DNA from: Nitrospira sp. CR1.3
GTDB taxonomy: Bacteria; Nitrospirota; Nitrospiria; Nitrospirales; Nitrospiraceae
NCBI GenBank assembly: GCA_014055525.1
Contig: WIAH01000013.1
Location: forward strand, 42,408 to 106,407
Reading direction: 5' to 3'
Length of the DNA: 64,000 bases
Shown here: piece after piece, positions 9,840 through 18,526 of the stretch
Numbering within the stretch: the stretch's first letter is position 1
Layout of the letters: each line of letters begins with the position of its first letter
Program-made: the position numbers and the translations under genes
Notes under the pieces: model-generated
The model's database searches: none
Told to the model about the DNA's origin: nothing
The model's input: the letters and a program-made list of their open reading frames with translations, nothing else

Positions 9840-11048
9840 TTACGCAGACATTCTGGCTTCCCTGTACGGGCGCGAGTTGTCCGAAAGCGCACGATCAAGT
9901 TCTGCCAGTGAGTCTTTCAGCGAAGATACCGACCAATACGACAGAGCCAGTTGATGCACATTCTCGGCCAACGTTCGCCGCATGTCCGGGTTTTCCATCA
10001 GACGGATTACCGCATCGGCGAATTCTTCAATCTCGCCCGGTCTGATCAGGAGTGCAGTCTTCTCGTGCACTAAGAGACCATGGATCCAATCCCGGTCATA
10101 GGCCACGATGGGCAACCGGCAAAGGGCAGCTTCCCGCAAGGACGTCCCAGTCAGGGTCGAAACGAAGGCGTCGAAGCCCGCCAGGAGGGGAGGGAGATCA
10201 GCATTGTCCACAGAACCGTGAAAAACGATGGAAGCGATTAAGTCCAGATCCTTCGCCATCGCTTCGAGATGACTCCGTTGTGGTCCGTCTCCCACAATGT
10301 GCAGCCTGATTCGTTCTGCGCCGTAACCTTTCCCCTTAATCACGTACATGACCCGCAGAAGATGATCGACCAATTTCTCGGCATGCAATCGACCCACATA
10401 GACAGTCTGAAAGAAACGATCGTTCGAGCGCCGCTGGTCAAGGTGACTGAGCGATGCCAGGAACTTCGGCGTCGGAAGCGCATCAACCACCGTCTTCAAG
10501 ACGATCAATTTGTCCTTCGTCGCCGGCTCATTCTCCAACCAGTGAACGAAATCTCCGAATGCTTGCGCGGTGAGTATCCTATGAGCGGCTCGATAGCTGG
10601 CTGCAAGACAGCGGCGCTCGATGGCAATCGGTAGCCCGGTCTGGCTCACCCCGCGGTCGCGATACAACTGCTCCGGCATCGAAACAGGCATGAGCACGAC
10701 CTTTGCTCGCATCACCCAGCGCAGCAGCAGTCCGGTCCACCAGGAGAGAACCTGATCTCCAGTCAAGTACACAGTGGGACGGATGCTACGAGCCAACAAT
10801 AGGAGTCGAATCGGCGCGAGGAGAAGGTTCAGCCAGCGAGATTGTCCTGCGACCGAGATTAATGTGGTGTTTCCTTCTGAGAGCGTACGCTTCTCTCGTC
10901 CGAACACATAGGCGACATATACCTTCTCAAAGTACTGTTCGTAATGGCGCACGTACCAGACATTTCCCTTACCGCTCACATCTTCGAGCCTGCTCGGGGT
11001 GAAGATCATGAGACGGCGAGACCGGGATTCCGGTTGCTTTTGAATCAT
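9840..11048 (-). CDS. Glycosyltransferase family 4-like protein
   Basis: The protein is 402 residues with a GT-B layout. The C-terminal Rossmann part includes VYVGRLHAEKLVDHLLR, a typical GT4 donor-domain entry, then HIVGDGPQ and HGSVDNADLPPLL. The GT4 E-x7-E block is weak (TGTSLREAALCRLPIVAY), so only one acidic residue is obvious. The start ATG overlaps the next gene's frame by 4 bases. Donor and acceptor are unknown. Confidence 0.8.
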   Translation of the reverse strand: MIQKQPESRSRRLMIFTPSRLEDVSGKGNVWYVRHYEQYFEKVYVAYVFGREKRTLSEGNTTLISVAGQSRWLNLLLAPIRLLLLARSIRPTVYLTGDQVLSWWTGLLLRWVMRAKVVLMPVSMPEQLYRDRGVSQTGLPIAIERRCLAASYRAAHRILTAQAFGDFVHWLENEPATKDKLIVLKTVVDALPTPKFLASLSHLDQRRSNDRFFQTVYVGRLHAEKLVDHLLRVMYVIKGKGYGAERIRLHIVGDGPQRSHLEAMAKDLDLIASIVFHGSVDNADLPPLLAGFDAFVSTLTGTSLREAALCRLPIVAYDRDWIHGLLVHEKTALLIRPGEIEEFADAVIRLMENPDMRRTLAENVHQLALSYWSVSSLKDSLAELDRALSDNSRPYREARMSA

Positions 11049-11620
11049 TTCTTGAGGTCCTGCGACAGCATGGTCAGTCTGACGGAGTCTCCCTCGCCTA
11101 CTACGTGACCGATGACCTTAGCAGGTGACCCTCCGACTACCGTACCCTCAGGCACATCGCGGTTGACAAAGCTATTTGCCGCAAGAACGCAACGAGCTCC
11201 AATTCGAACTCCCGATGTGATCACGCATTGGCTACCCACATACACGCAGCTTCCGATCTGCACCGCAGCGGTCTGCTTCGAAAGTTTTCCGCCTGACAGG
11301 GCCCAGAACACGGTGTCATGGGTATAGATATGCACCCCCGCCGAGATAGAGCAGTAATCTCCTATGGTAATGCCTCCTCCCGATCCGTCCAGTATCGTAT
11401 AGGGACCGATCCAGGTGCTTGCCCCGACTCTGACATCTCCATAGACGAGGGAACTGTTATAAATGCTCGCCTTCTCGCCGAAGTTGAGCCGACGGGCCCT
11501 TTCCCATCGGTCGAATAGCGCATCACCGAACGGCAGACTCCGGTCAAATTGCTGTTTCAGTTCAGCTTCACGCCGTAGATAAGTCGCGCGCAACAGGTCA
11601 AGAAAATCGCGAGTGTCCAT
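11045..11620 (-). CDS. Left-handed beta-helix acyltransferase (hexapeptide repeat)
   Basis: With the start at MDTRDFLDLL the protein is 191 residues. From residue 60 it carries successive hexapeptide repeats (I-G-x-x-x-x), for example ISAGVHIYTHD, QIGSCVYVGSQC and RIGARCVLAANS, ending in VVGGSPAKVIG. This is the maa/NodL/WbbJ style of sugar O- or N-acetyltransferase that uses acetyl-CoA. His in IYTHDTVFW is a plausible catalytic base. A longer frame reaches 11674, but that start would run deep into asnB; 11620 leaves a 23-base overlap. It probably acetylates a sugar of the exported glycan (inference). Confidence 0.82.
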   Translation of the reverse strand: MDTRDFLDLLRATYLRREAELKQQFDRSLPFGDALFDRWERARRLNFGEKASIYNSSLVYGDVRVGASTWIGPYTILDGSGGGITIGDYCSISAGVHIYTHDTVFWALSGGKLSKQTAAVQIGSCVYVGSQCVITSGVRIGARCVLAANSFVNRDVPEGTVVGGSPAKVIGHVVGEGDSVRLTMLSQDLKK

Positions 11621-13514
11621 ACGCGCTACCCGGGTGTTCGTTCTGCAGGAACGTCCGGCACCACTGCTCCACACTCAACAGCGACCAGATCAGCAACCGC
11701 CGGTTGACCTTGCCTTCAAGATGGTCCGACACAAGCCGCTGAACGGAAGTACGATCAAGAAAACTGAAGAGAAACGCATCCTTTTTCATGAGCTTTCTGC
11801 GAACGTAATCGATGCTTTCCCCCTTAAACCAACTGGCATCAGGCGCTGAAAATCCCTGCTTGACCGCCTCCGTGATTGAAGCCGGAACGTACCGCTGCAT
11901 GGTCTGGCGGAGAAGCAGTTTCCCGTCATGAGTCTTCTCGAAATATGCCCGTGTTTTCGCGCCCGGATCATTTTCATTGAGCCGGACAACCTCTCCGAGA
12001 TTTCCAAGTTTCGCTGCTGCCGGCAATCGCATGGCGAAATCAACGAGGTCATTATCAAGAAACGGCACTCTCGTTTCCAGACCATGTGCCATGCTGAGCT
12101 TATCTTCGACGACGAGCAACCCATGAAGAAAAGTCTTCGCCTCAAAGTAGAGGGAGTGATTGATGTAGTCTTCCGGCCTCGTCAGATTGGCTGCGTGGTG
12201 ACTGAAAACATCCCGAAAGATATCCCGCGTCCAGACCTTTTCGACTTTCGACCAAACCGGCTGGAATACGTCGCGGATCGCAGTATTGGGAATCAGGCGC
12301 TGCCAATATCCATAATACTTATCGACATAGTGTTCGAAGTCATCATTCACCACGGCACGGTAGTATCGCCAGGGATACCCTCCGAACAGCTCATCGCCGC
12401 CGCTTCCGGCGAGCACGACCTTGCCGAATTTGCTGGCTAACTGCGCGGCGAAGAAGTTGGGATAGCTTTGACCAACTCTTGGCTCTTCCAGATGCCAGAC
12501 CATGCGCGGTAATACTCGTTCCATATCGCCGGCTTTCAGGACCATTTCGTAATGCTCGGTCTTGAAAAGGTACGACATGTGCTCCGCTGCGTCCCGCTCA
12601 TCAAACCCCAGTTCGATACCTGACGCGGAATGGAGGTCAAAGCCGATCGTGAACGTCCGGAGATTCTCGATCTGGCGCGTGGCGATCGCGGTGATAGACC
12701 CTGAGTCCATTCCTCCGCTTAAATAGGCTCCGACTGGCACATCGCTCACTAACTGGCGACTGACGGCCTGCTGAAAGAGTCGATCAAATTCTTCCGCATA
12801 GTCATCCAGTGACGCAGCGACACCCGGTTCGGTGAAGGCATAGTCCCAATACCTCTGGACCTCAGGAGTCTTGCGGCCGAGCGTCAATGTAAGCCTGCAT
12901 CCGGCAGGGAGAAGTTTCACGCTCTTGAACAGGGTCCGCTCCGTAAAGAAATTCTGAAACGTCATGTACTCCAACAAGGCTTCTTCATCCATCTCAGCCC
13001 GCATTGATGGATGGGTCAAGAGCGCTTTGACTTCCGATCCGAAGAGGAATGTGCCCGGGAGTTCTGCATAGTAGAGCGGTTTGATGCCGTACCGGTCGCG
13101 GGCAAGGACCAATTCCCGTTCCTTGCGATCCAAGATGGCAAAGGCAAACATGCCATTGAAACGGTCGAGAGCCTTCACTCCCCAGACGGCCCAAGCGTGA
13201 AGCACGACCTCGGAATCGGTGCGAGAGCGGAATTGGCACCCCTTGGCCTCCAGTTCCACCCGAAGTTCCTGAAAATTGTAGACTTCACCGTTGTAACTGA
13301 TCACGAACCGTCCGTCCGCGGTCAGCATGGGCTGATGCCCCGCAGGCGACAGGTCGATGATCGACAATCGGCGATGTCCGATTCCCACCGCTCCATCAAT
13401 GAAGACCCCCTCCCCGTCAGGGCCGCGATGGGCAATGGAATCGGTCATCCGCTTGAGATGAACGGCTGCTGCAGGTTCGCCATCAAGATTGACCAGGCCG
13501 GCAATGCCGCACAT
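11598..13514 (-). CDS. Asparagine synthetase (glutamine-hydrolysing)-like amidotransferase
   Basis: The protein is 638 residues and full length for AsnB-type enzymes. It begins MCGIAGLVNL with Cys2 as glutaminase nucleophile, then RGPDGEG, SYNGEVYNF and RDRYGIKPLYYA. The synthetase domain has the PP-loop motif YLSGGMDSGSI near 265 and GSGGDELFGGYPWRYY near 370. Such paralogues inside exopolysaccharide or O-antigen loci are candidates to turn a sugar carboxylate into an amide. The neighbouring uronic-acid pathway genes support this, but free asparagine synthesis cannot be excluded. A second copy begins at 552. Confidence 0.88.
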   Translation of the reverse strand: MCGIAGLVNLDGEPAAAVHLKRMTDSIAHRGPDGEGVFIDGAVGIGHRRLSIIDLSPAGHQPMLTADGRFVISYNGEVYNFQELRVELEAKGCQFRSRTDSEVVLHAWAVWGVKALDRFNGMFAFAILDRKERELVLARDRYGIKPLYYAELPGTFLFGSEVKALLTHPSMRAEMDEEALLEYMTFQNFFTERTLFKSVKLLPAGCRLTLTLGRKTPEVQRYWDYAFTEPGVAASLDDYAEEFDRLFQQAVSRQLVSDVPVGAYLSGGMDSGSITAIATRQIENLRTFTIGFDLHSASGIELGFDERDAAEHMSYLFKTEHYEMVLKAGDMERVLPRMVWHLEEPRVGQSYPNFFAAQLASKFGKVVLAGSGGDELFGGYPWRYYRAVVNDDFEHYVDKYYGYWQRLIPNTAIRDVFQPVWSKVEKVWTRDIFRDVFSHHAANLTRPEDYINHSLYFEAKTFLHGLLVVEDKLSMAHGLETRVPFLDNDLVDFAMRLPAAAKLGNLGEVVRLNENDPGAKTRAYFEKTHDGKLLLRQTMQRYVPASITEAVKQGFSAPDASWFKGESIDYVRRKLMKKDAFLFSFLDRTSVQRLVSDHLEGKVNRRLLIWSLLSVEQWCRTFLQNEHPGSAYGHSRFS

Positions 13515-13516
13515 GT

Positions 13517-14584
13517 TCAGTCGGTTCTCTTTCTTGCGATGATGGTAATACCGGCTTCCTCAACCTTCTCGCGCTCTATCGTCAACCCGCCCTTGACACA
13601 CCATCCGCGAACTTCCTCAATAGTATGACGGCGAGCATTCCGCGGCGCGTACCAATCGAAATTGATATGATTCATTTCATCTATCGTCATGTCGGATCGA
13701 TAGAACGCCTTGAAGACGTGCCAGTAGAAAAACCGTTGGAGATCGATCCTTCCGGCGGGAATTTCAAGCAGGTCGATAGCTTCAGGAACGTCGATTTCAA
13801 CCTGTAATTCTCCCAGCATCTTGCCGAGCTTTGTGAGGGGCATGACCACCTTCCACGCATCCTCAGGACTCAAGGCCTGGAGCCGGTCACGAATATAGTC
13901 ATCCGAAAACTCCCGTAGCGGGCCCTTCTTTCGATACACATAGAACAAAAACCGACCGCCTGGTTTCAGCAGTCCCGCGAGTGAAGAGAAGGCCCCTTCT
14001 GTCGAATCGGTATGGTGAAGGACGCCCTCCGAAAAAATGAGATCGAGAGATTTTTGCGCAAAGGGCAATCGGGTCACACTTGCCTGAACAAACCCACCGG
14101 ACAGCCCCCTCTCGGCAAATCTCGCCGCCGCCACATCAACAGCCGTGGAAATGTCCACTCCAAGGTAACGCGAGCGCTCCAAGGTGCCACCGAACAATTC
14201 AATCGCCGACATTCCAGCGCCGCATCCTGCATCCAGGATCAAGGGATGATCTCCATGTTCTCGGATCCAGGGTTCTTTCTCCACCTTGCCATATCGTTCC
14301 CAAAGCCACTCTCGCATGCGCGTCAATGAAGTTTCGCTCTCAAAAGTGTGCCGCTGATTCCATTTGAACCCGAACGCTTTTTCTGTTTGCCCCTGCGCGT
14401 TCGATGTCGCATCCTCCGAACGCAAAATTCCGCCGCGCATCACGAAGGATTGATCGCGCAACTTCACGCGCTCGCCTTCAGGGGGTGTCGCAATGCCCAG
14501 ATACTCGGCCAGCCAGAGTGGCGCTTTGAACAGAGGGTTGTTAGAGGCTGCGGAGGGTCTTGACGACATAGGATACGTCATCAT
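13517..14584 (-). CDS. Class I SAM-dependent methyltransferase
   Basis: The protein is 355 residues. Motif I is LILDAGCGAGMSAIELFG near residue 110, followed by LGVDIS and later IFSEGVLHHTDS. A GGRFLFYVYRKKG segment follows motif III. The N-terminal 90 residues (KLRDQSFVMRGGILRSEDA, then FGFKWNQRHTFES) resemble methyltransferases of O-antigen clusters that carry a short N-terminal extension. Its start overlaps the 3' end of the aminotransferase gene by 44 bases. The substrate is unknown. Confidence 0.82.
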   Translation of the reverse strand: MMTYPMSSRPSAASNNPLFKAPLWLAEYLGIATPPEGERVKLRDQSFVMRGGILRSEDATSNAQGQTEKAFGFKWNQRHTFESETSLTRMREWLWERYGKVEKEPWIREHGDHPLILDAGCGAGMSAIELFGGTLERSRYLGVDISTAVDVAAARFAERGLSGGFVQASVTRLPFAQKSLDLIFSEGVLHHTDSTEGAFSSLAGLLKPGGRFLFYVYRKKGPLREFSDDYIRDRLQALSPEDAWKVVMPLTKLGKMLGELQVEIDVPEAIDLLEIPAGRIDLQRFFYWHVFKAFYRSDMTIDEMNHINFDWYAPRNARRHTIEEVRGWCVKGGLTIEREKVEEAGITIIARKRTD

Positions 14585-15686
14585 GCGTCATCCGATTATG
14601 AAGCGGAATCGCCATACTGTGCCGATCACAATCCCGAGCAGCGGGGAAGTCGTCGGGCTTGAAACCAAGCCGCTTTCGATAATAACCGAGCATATGCACC
14701 GCGTGCGTGCCTGGACGTGTGGAGATTCCTTGCTGCTGCAAGAGCTCCATGATTTCGTTTCGCGGACGCGGGGATTTTTTCGGATCCACATAGGTCACGA
14801 ACGCTTGCCAGGCGTGACGGCCCTGTTCGGGCTCCTGCGGAAAGCGAAGCCACTTCACATCGGCCAATTCCGATCGATACTGTGCAGCCATTCGGGCGCG
14901 CTCGTCGATGAATCGGTCCAGCTTCCTCAACTGGACAAGGCCGACCGCGCCCTGCAGGTCGGTCATTCTGTAATTGAATCCCAGCAGATCAAACTCCGGC
15001 AGAAGGTATGGTCGTGGTCCTCTGTGTCGCTCTTCCTCTGAGACAGAAGCGCCGTGATTTCTCAGCATTTTGACGCGCTCGGCAAGCCTGTCGTCATTGG
15101 TCGTGACCATGCCGCCCTCACCGGTCGTGATGGACTTGCGCGGATGAAAGGAAAACACGCCCAGATCGCCCAGGGACCCGGCGGACCGCTCCTGCCAGGC
15201 TGCTCCAGCCGCACAGGCGGCATCCTCGATGATCTTGATATCGGGCCGAAGTACATTGCGAATCGCGTCCATGTCGGCGCAAAGACCGAAAAGATGAACC
15301 GGGATAACGGCCTTCGTTCTGGGAGTCACGCGTCGGGCGAGATCCTGTGGATCAATGTTGAACGTGATCCGATCAACATCTGCGAGCACCGGCGTCGCCC
15401 CGCAATACACCACGACGTTGGCCGTGGCCACCCAGGTAAATGCCGGGACGATCACCTCATCCCCCGGACCGATCTCCAGGGCGGCGAGGGCCAGATGCAG
15501 ACCGGTCGTCGCGGAAGTAACGGCGATAGCGTGCTTGACGCCGTGCCGGCCGGCAAAGGCCTTCTCGAACGCTGCGACTTTCGGTCCCTGGGTCAGCCAT
15601 CCGCTCTCAATCGGTTCCCGCAGTGCCTGCCATTCTTCCTCTCCCAGACTGGGCGTCGCGATTTGAATCTGCCGGTGATCCGCCAT
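14541..15686 (-). CDS. DegT/DnrJ/EryC1/StrS family PLP-dependent sugar aminotransferase
   Basis: The protein is 381 residues, normal for the family. The PLP lysine is K184 in FSFHPRKSITTGEGG. Other landmarks are SATTGLHLALAAL near 58-70, EVIVPAFTWVATANVV near 77 and IIEDAACAAGA near 152. These enzymes transfer an amino group from glutamate to keto-sugar nucleotides at C3 or C4. The gene follows a sugar epimerase/dehydratase (15696-16691) at 9 bases, so the two may act in sequence on one nucleotide sugar. Confidence 0.88.
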   Translation of the reverse strand: MADHRQIQIATPSLGEEEWQALREPIESGWLTQGPKVAAFEKAFAGRHGVKHAIAVTSATTGLHLALAALEIGPGDEVIVPAFTWVATANVVVYCGATPVLADVDRITFNIDPQDLARRVTPRTKAVIPVHLFGLCADMDAIRNVLRPDIKIIEDAACAAGAAWQERSAGSLGDLGVFSFHPRKSITTGEGGMVTTNDDRLAERVKMLRNHGASVSEEERHRGPRPYLLPEFDLLGFNYRMTDLQGAVGLVQLRKLDRFIDERARMAAQYRSELADVKWLRFPQEPEQGRHAWQAFVTYVDPKKSPRPRNEIMELLQQQGISTRPGTHAVHMLGYYRKRLGFKPDDFPAARDCDRHSMAIPLHNRMTHDDVSYVVKTLRSL

Positions 15687-15695
15687 TGGCGCTCC

Positions 15696-16691
15696 TTAGG
15701 CTCCCACTGCCGCACGTCGTGCCGCGACTTCTTCTTTATGTGCTGCTCTCCAGGCGATCAAACGGGCTAACCCTTCCTTCAACTCTACCTTCGCCGTGAA
15801 CCCGATCTCCTCGCTTGCCCGCTTGGCAGAACCGATCCGATTGCGGACCAAGGTGGCCTGGCTTCGCGGAGCATATTTGATGGGCTGCTTGCATCCGGTA
15901 AGCTCAATGACCATTTCTGCCAACTGCTTTAGGGATGTCCGCTTGCCGGTCCCGACGTTATAGAACCGATCCGTAGTCTCAGCCTTCATGGCGCAGACGT
16001 TGGCCCGACCGCAGTCGGCGACCGCGACGAAATCGAACGCCTCGCTGCCGTCCCCGAGAATCGTCGGCCCTTCGCCCCGGTCGATCGCGTCGAGCATCTT
16101 CATGATGACGGCAATGTAGGCCCCGCGATAATCCTGGCGCGGGCCGTACACGTTCATGTATCGCAAGCCCACAACATCGAGACCGTATCGGTAGTGGAAC
16201 GCACGGGCCATCGCTTCGCCGCAAATTTTCGTCGCGCCGTAGAAGTTTTTGTTGTTGAAGGGATGGTCTTCTGTCATTGGCTCTTCGACGGCGTCCCCAT
16301 AGACGGACGCAGACGAGGAGTAGACGAGGCGCTTGATCTTGTTTGCCACGCAGCCCTCGAGCACGTTAAACATCCCTCGTACGTTCACGTCGAACGCGGA
16401 ACGCGGATACTCATGGCATTGGAGGAGCCAGAGCGCAGCGAAATGGAAGACCCCGTCCATGCCTTTCATTGCGGCGTCGAGAATATCGGTTTGGCAGATG
16501 TCGCCGCCTACCTCGTAGATCTTGACGCGGGAATCCTTGAGCGCTTCGCTCAGATTCTCCTGCCTCCCCCGGACAAAGTTGTCGTAGATTCGAATTTCAG
16601 CCACGTCCTCTTTCACCAGTTCATCAACGGCATGTGACCCGATGAGTCCCGCCCCGCCGATCACGAGCAATCTTTTCCCTTTGATGTCCAC
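15696..16691 (-). CDS. NAD-dependent sugar epimerase/dehydratase (extended SDR)
   Basis: The protein is 331 residues. The dinucleotide-binding motif GGAGLIGSH is near residue 12. The catalytic triad elements are S in YSSSASVYG and the Y-x3-K of FYGATKICGEA near 153-157. RYMNVYGPRQ is the usual extended-SDR substrate-domain signature. It is similar in style to UDP-glucose/UDP-GlcNAc 4-epimerases and dehydratases; the exact reaction cannot be settled. The start is GTG at 16691. It precedes an aminotransferase in the same operon, so a 4-keto sugar product is possible. Confidence 0.85.
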   Translation of the reverse strand: MDIKGKRLLVIGGAGLIGSHAVDELVKEDVAEIRIYDNFVRGRQENLSEALKDSRVKIYEVGGDICQTDILDAAMKGMDGVFHFAALWLLQCHEYPRSAFDVNVRGMFNVLEGCVANKIKRLVYSSSASVYGDAVEEPMTEDHPFNNKNFYGATKICGEAMARAFHYRYGLDVVGLRYMNVYGPRQDYRGAYIAVIMKMLDAIDRGEGPTILGDGSEAFDFVAVADCGRANVCAMKAETTDRFYNVGTGKRTSLKQLAEMVIELTGCKQPIKYAPRSQATLVRNRIGSAKRASEEIGFTAKVELKEGLARLIAWRAAHKEEVAARRAAVGA

Positions 16692-16749
16692 CTAGCGACT
16701 CCTCTCTTCTTTCGTCCGAACCCTATGCATAAAAGGGAACCGCGCCGAA

Positions 16750-17181
16750 CTATAACTCCGTTTGCAGATAGCGTCCGACCGCACCGAGATACATTTCAAA
16801 ATCCCGCAGGTTTTCGCGGATGACTCTGAACACTTCCTTGTCATCGACTTTCCAGTAAAGATGAACAAGCAGGTTACGGAACCTGGCCATTTTGCCCATT
16901 CGAACCTTCAGGTCCTCCTCCAGCACGCCGAGTTCACCGAGGATCGCCATGCAATCGGCGTAATCTTCGGGACTCCGGGCTCCTCGCTTCGCCGCCAGGT
17001 GATTGCAGATATCGAGCGCGGCTTCCGCAGCGACGATGAAGAGATATTTGGCGCTGTTGACCGTCCTGGTATCAGTGAGGAAGGCTTGAGCGTCTTGCCT
17101 CCCGAATTCTTGAAGCTGGCGGCAGGTGTTACGGAGGTGGCCGGCGAGTTCACGCACGCGATCCAGATTGACCTCACCCAC
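16750..17181 (-). CDS. HepT-like protein (DUF86), putative toxin of a HepT/MntA pair
   Basis: The protein is 143 residues and all-helical. It carries the HEPN signature RNLLVHLYW (R-x4-H-x-Y), the RNase active-site pattern of HepT toxins. Its GTG start overlaps the upstream nucleotidyltransferase gene by 8 bases, the usual mntA-hepT order. In characterised pairs (Shewanella type VII), the MntA enzyme adenylylates the tyrosine of this motif to silence the RNase. The assignment by motif and neighbour is strong; activity here is not shown. Confidence 0.82.
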   Translation of the reverse strand: MGEVNLDRVRELAGHLRNTCRQLQEFGRQDAQAFLTDTRTVNSAKYLFIVAAEAALDICNHLAAKRGARSPEDYADCMAILGELGVLEEDLKVRMGKMARFRNLLVHLYWKVDDKEVFRVIRENLRDFEMYLGAVGRYLQTEL

Positions 17182-17599
17182 CGATCACCTCGCGCAAATA
17201 CTTCTTGGCAAAAGGCGCAAAATCACAGTAGTCATCCCAGGTCCTGGCGCGCAGCTCGTCAAGAAACTCCGTGTCCCGCGCGAGCAACACAGTTCCCTTC
17301 AAGGCATGGTACCGAAACGCGAGGGGCGCGTCGTTGAGCAGGCGAACATCAACCGGCAGGCCGCAGTCCGTGCTCCATCGAACCCCCTGTTCCAACTCAT
17401 AGTCACGAAATGCTTCTTTCTCGATCTTCTCAGGATCGAGGTATAGAGCCAGGTCCACATCGCGAAACGAGCTACCCGTTGGAAACGATCCATGCAGAAG
17501 GGCCAAGCGAATTTCCGGCTTGCCCTGTAGAAGATCTTTAAGCTGCCGGACCAGCCGGTCTCGCTGTTCACCGGATATTTCTCGTGGTCGCGGATGCAC
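17174..17599 (-). CDS. MNT-type nucleotidyltransferase, putative antitoxin of a HepT/MntA pair
   Basis: The protein is 141 residues. The minimal nucleotidyltransferase motif is HGSFPTGSSFRDVDLAL near residues 35-51, giving the G-S and D-x-D metal ligands. The start is GTG. It overlaps the HepT-like gene downstream. MntA-type enzymes transfer AMP from ATP to the partner HEPN toxin. This is the first of three nucleotidyltransferase/helical partner pairs lodged in the sugar cluster. Confidence 0.82.
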   Translation of the reverse strand: MHPRPREISGEQRDRLVRQLKDLLQGKPEIRLALLHGSFPTGSSFRDVDLALYLDPEKIEKEAFRDYELEQGVRWSTDCGLPVDVRLLNDAPLAFRYHALKGTVLLARDTEFLDELRARTWDDYCDFAPFAKKYLREVIGG

Positions 17600-17610
17600 C
17601 TCGTCTCCTT

Positions 17611-17660
17611 ACCCTCTGCCTGCTGTGCTGACGTCAATTCAGATAAATGGGAGCAGATGA
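17611..17660 (-). pseudogene. Remnant of the 3' end of a DegT-type aminotransferase gene
   Basis: About 50 bases resemble 19065-19115, the last part of the aminotransferase gene at 19035-20171. Both share CGTCAATTCAG followed by ATAAATGGGA, with scattered differences and one missing base. Translated with that frameshift it gives a sequence like Y-x-E-L-T-x-x-Q-Q-x-E, matching YPELTPEQQTE of the intact enzyme. I judge roughly four of five bases to match, by eye. It lies just after the truncated vapC and looks like a scar of insertion or recombination. Confidence 0.5.
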
Positions 17661-17679
17661 TGGCAGCAGCAGCAATGGG

Positions 17680-17796
17680 CTAGAGCAGTTGGAAATCTCC
17701 TAGCTTGCCTGCGGCTTGATCGGCGGCTTTCCGCGATTGTCCTGGGTCGTCCTGAATTAAGTATCTGACCAGGACATTCGTGTCGAGACCGATCAT
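17680..17796 (-). pseudogene. Truncated VapC-like PIN-domain toxin (first 38 residues only)
   Basis: From the ATG at 17796 the frame reads MIGLDTNVLVRYLIQDDP and stops at a TAG at 17680-17682 after 38 residues. MxGLDTNVLVRYLxQDDP is the standard start of VapC toxins, including the first catalytic Asp (D5). Intact VapC proteins are about 130 residues, so the other acidic residues and most of the fold are missing. It overlaps the AbrB-type antitoxin stop by 4 bases (ATGA), the normal vapB-vapC arrangement. The toxin is almost certainly inactive. Confidence 0.8.
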
Positions 17797-18032
17797 CGCC
17801 GGCCTCCTCGTTTGCGAATCGCGCGGTTCATGTCCCCGACACTGACCGGCCGAGTCGGGGGCTTGAGCATCCCTGCCAACTCTGACACGTCGACGCTTGC
17901 CGACAACATCAGCACGCGACCCTCCTCTTCGATCACAAATTCCAGCCGGTCTCCAGGACGAAGTTTGAGTCGGTTCCGAACATCCTTGGGAATGGTTGTT
18001 TGACCCTTGCTGGTCAGAGTTGAGGTGGACAT
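17793..18032 (-). CDS. AbrB/SpoVT-type antitoxin (VapB-like)
   Basis: The protein is 79 residues. STLTSKGQTTIPKDVRNRL followed by LKLRPGDRLEFV is the SpoVT/AbrB swapped-hairpin DNA-binding domain of VapB/MazE antitoxins. It would bind its own promoter and neutralise a PIN toxin. The toxin gene that follows, overlapping by 4 bases, is only a 38-residue remnant, so this is now an orphan antitoxin. Confidence 0.85.
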   Translation of the reverse strand: MSTSTLTSKGQTTIPKDVRNRLKLRPGDRLEFVIEEEGRVLMLSASVDVSELAGMLKPPTRPVSVGDMNRAIRKRGGRR

Positions 18033-18112
18033 CCCGTCTCCTTACTGCAGATGGACTTCCATGGTCAACTCGCGGCCTCCCCCTGCACGTTCACGTCGAA
18101 TACGGACCTCCG

Positions 18113-18526
18113 TCACACCCCGGCGATGACGCGCCTGGCCGCCTGCACCACTCGCTGCGCATCCTGCTGAGCCTTGCGTGCATCCTCAAGCGAGTATTCT
18201 TCCGTCGGAATAAAATCAAGGTCGCCGTAGACCGCCAGCTCCCGTTCTTTGCGGAGTCGATTGGAAATGCCGGCGAGATCCGTCAGTTGATTGCGCACAT
18301 CCTCCGGAAACCGCTCGCGGTGATCGACCAGCAACCCGCCGACATCGTGGAGCTTCGGAGGCTCGATGCCGATCGACCTGAGCATGCCTTTCAACGCCAA
18401 CTCCACAAGTTCTTGAGCCTTCCGCACGACATCCGAGTAGGCTTCTTTCGTGAGAAGCAACTCCAGCACGTCAAGACGGTCTGACGCTTTTCGGAGATAG
18501 CTTTGAGCCAACGATGCATTCGTCAC
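18113..18526 (-). CDS. HEPN-domain protein
   Basis: The protein is 137 residues and helical. The N-terminus, SLAQSYLRKASDRLDVLELL, and ELVELALKGMLRSIGIEPPKLHDVG are typical of HEPN proteins paired with nucleotidyltransferases. The usual R-x4-6-H motif is not evident: the C-terminal region reads RLRKERELAVYGD, so RNase activity is doubtful. The GTG start overlaps the upstream nucleotidyltransferase by 4 bases (GTGA). It is either an HEPN toxin variant or a structural HEPN partner. Confidence 0.72.
   Translation of the reverse strand: MTNASLAQSYLRKASDRLDVLELLLTKEAYSDVVRKAQELVELALKGMLRSIGIEPPKLHDVGGLLVDHRERFPEDVRNQLTDLAGISNRLRKERELAVYGDLDFIPTEEYSLEDARKAQQDAQRVVQAARRVIAGV

Noticed and set aside
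18113..18526. Active HepT-type RNase in the HEPN gene at 18113
   Set aside because: The R-x4-H-x-Y motif seen in the other two is not evident, so I kept it as a general HEPN protein.
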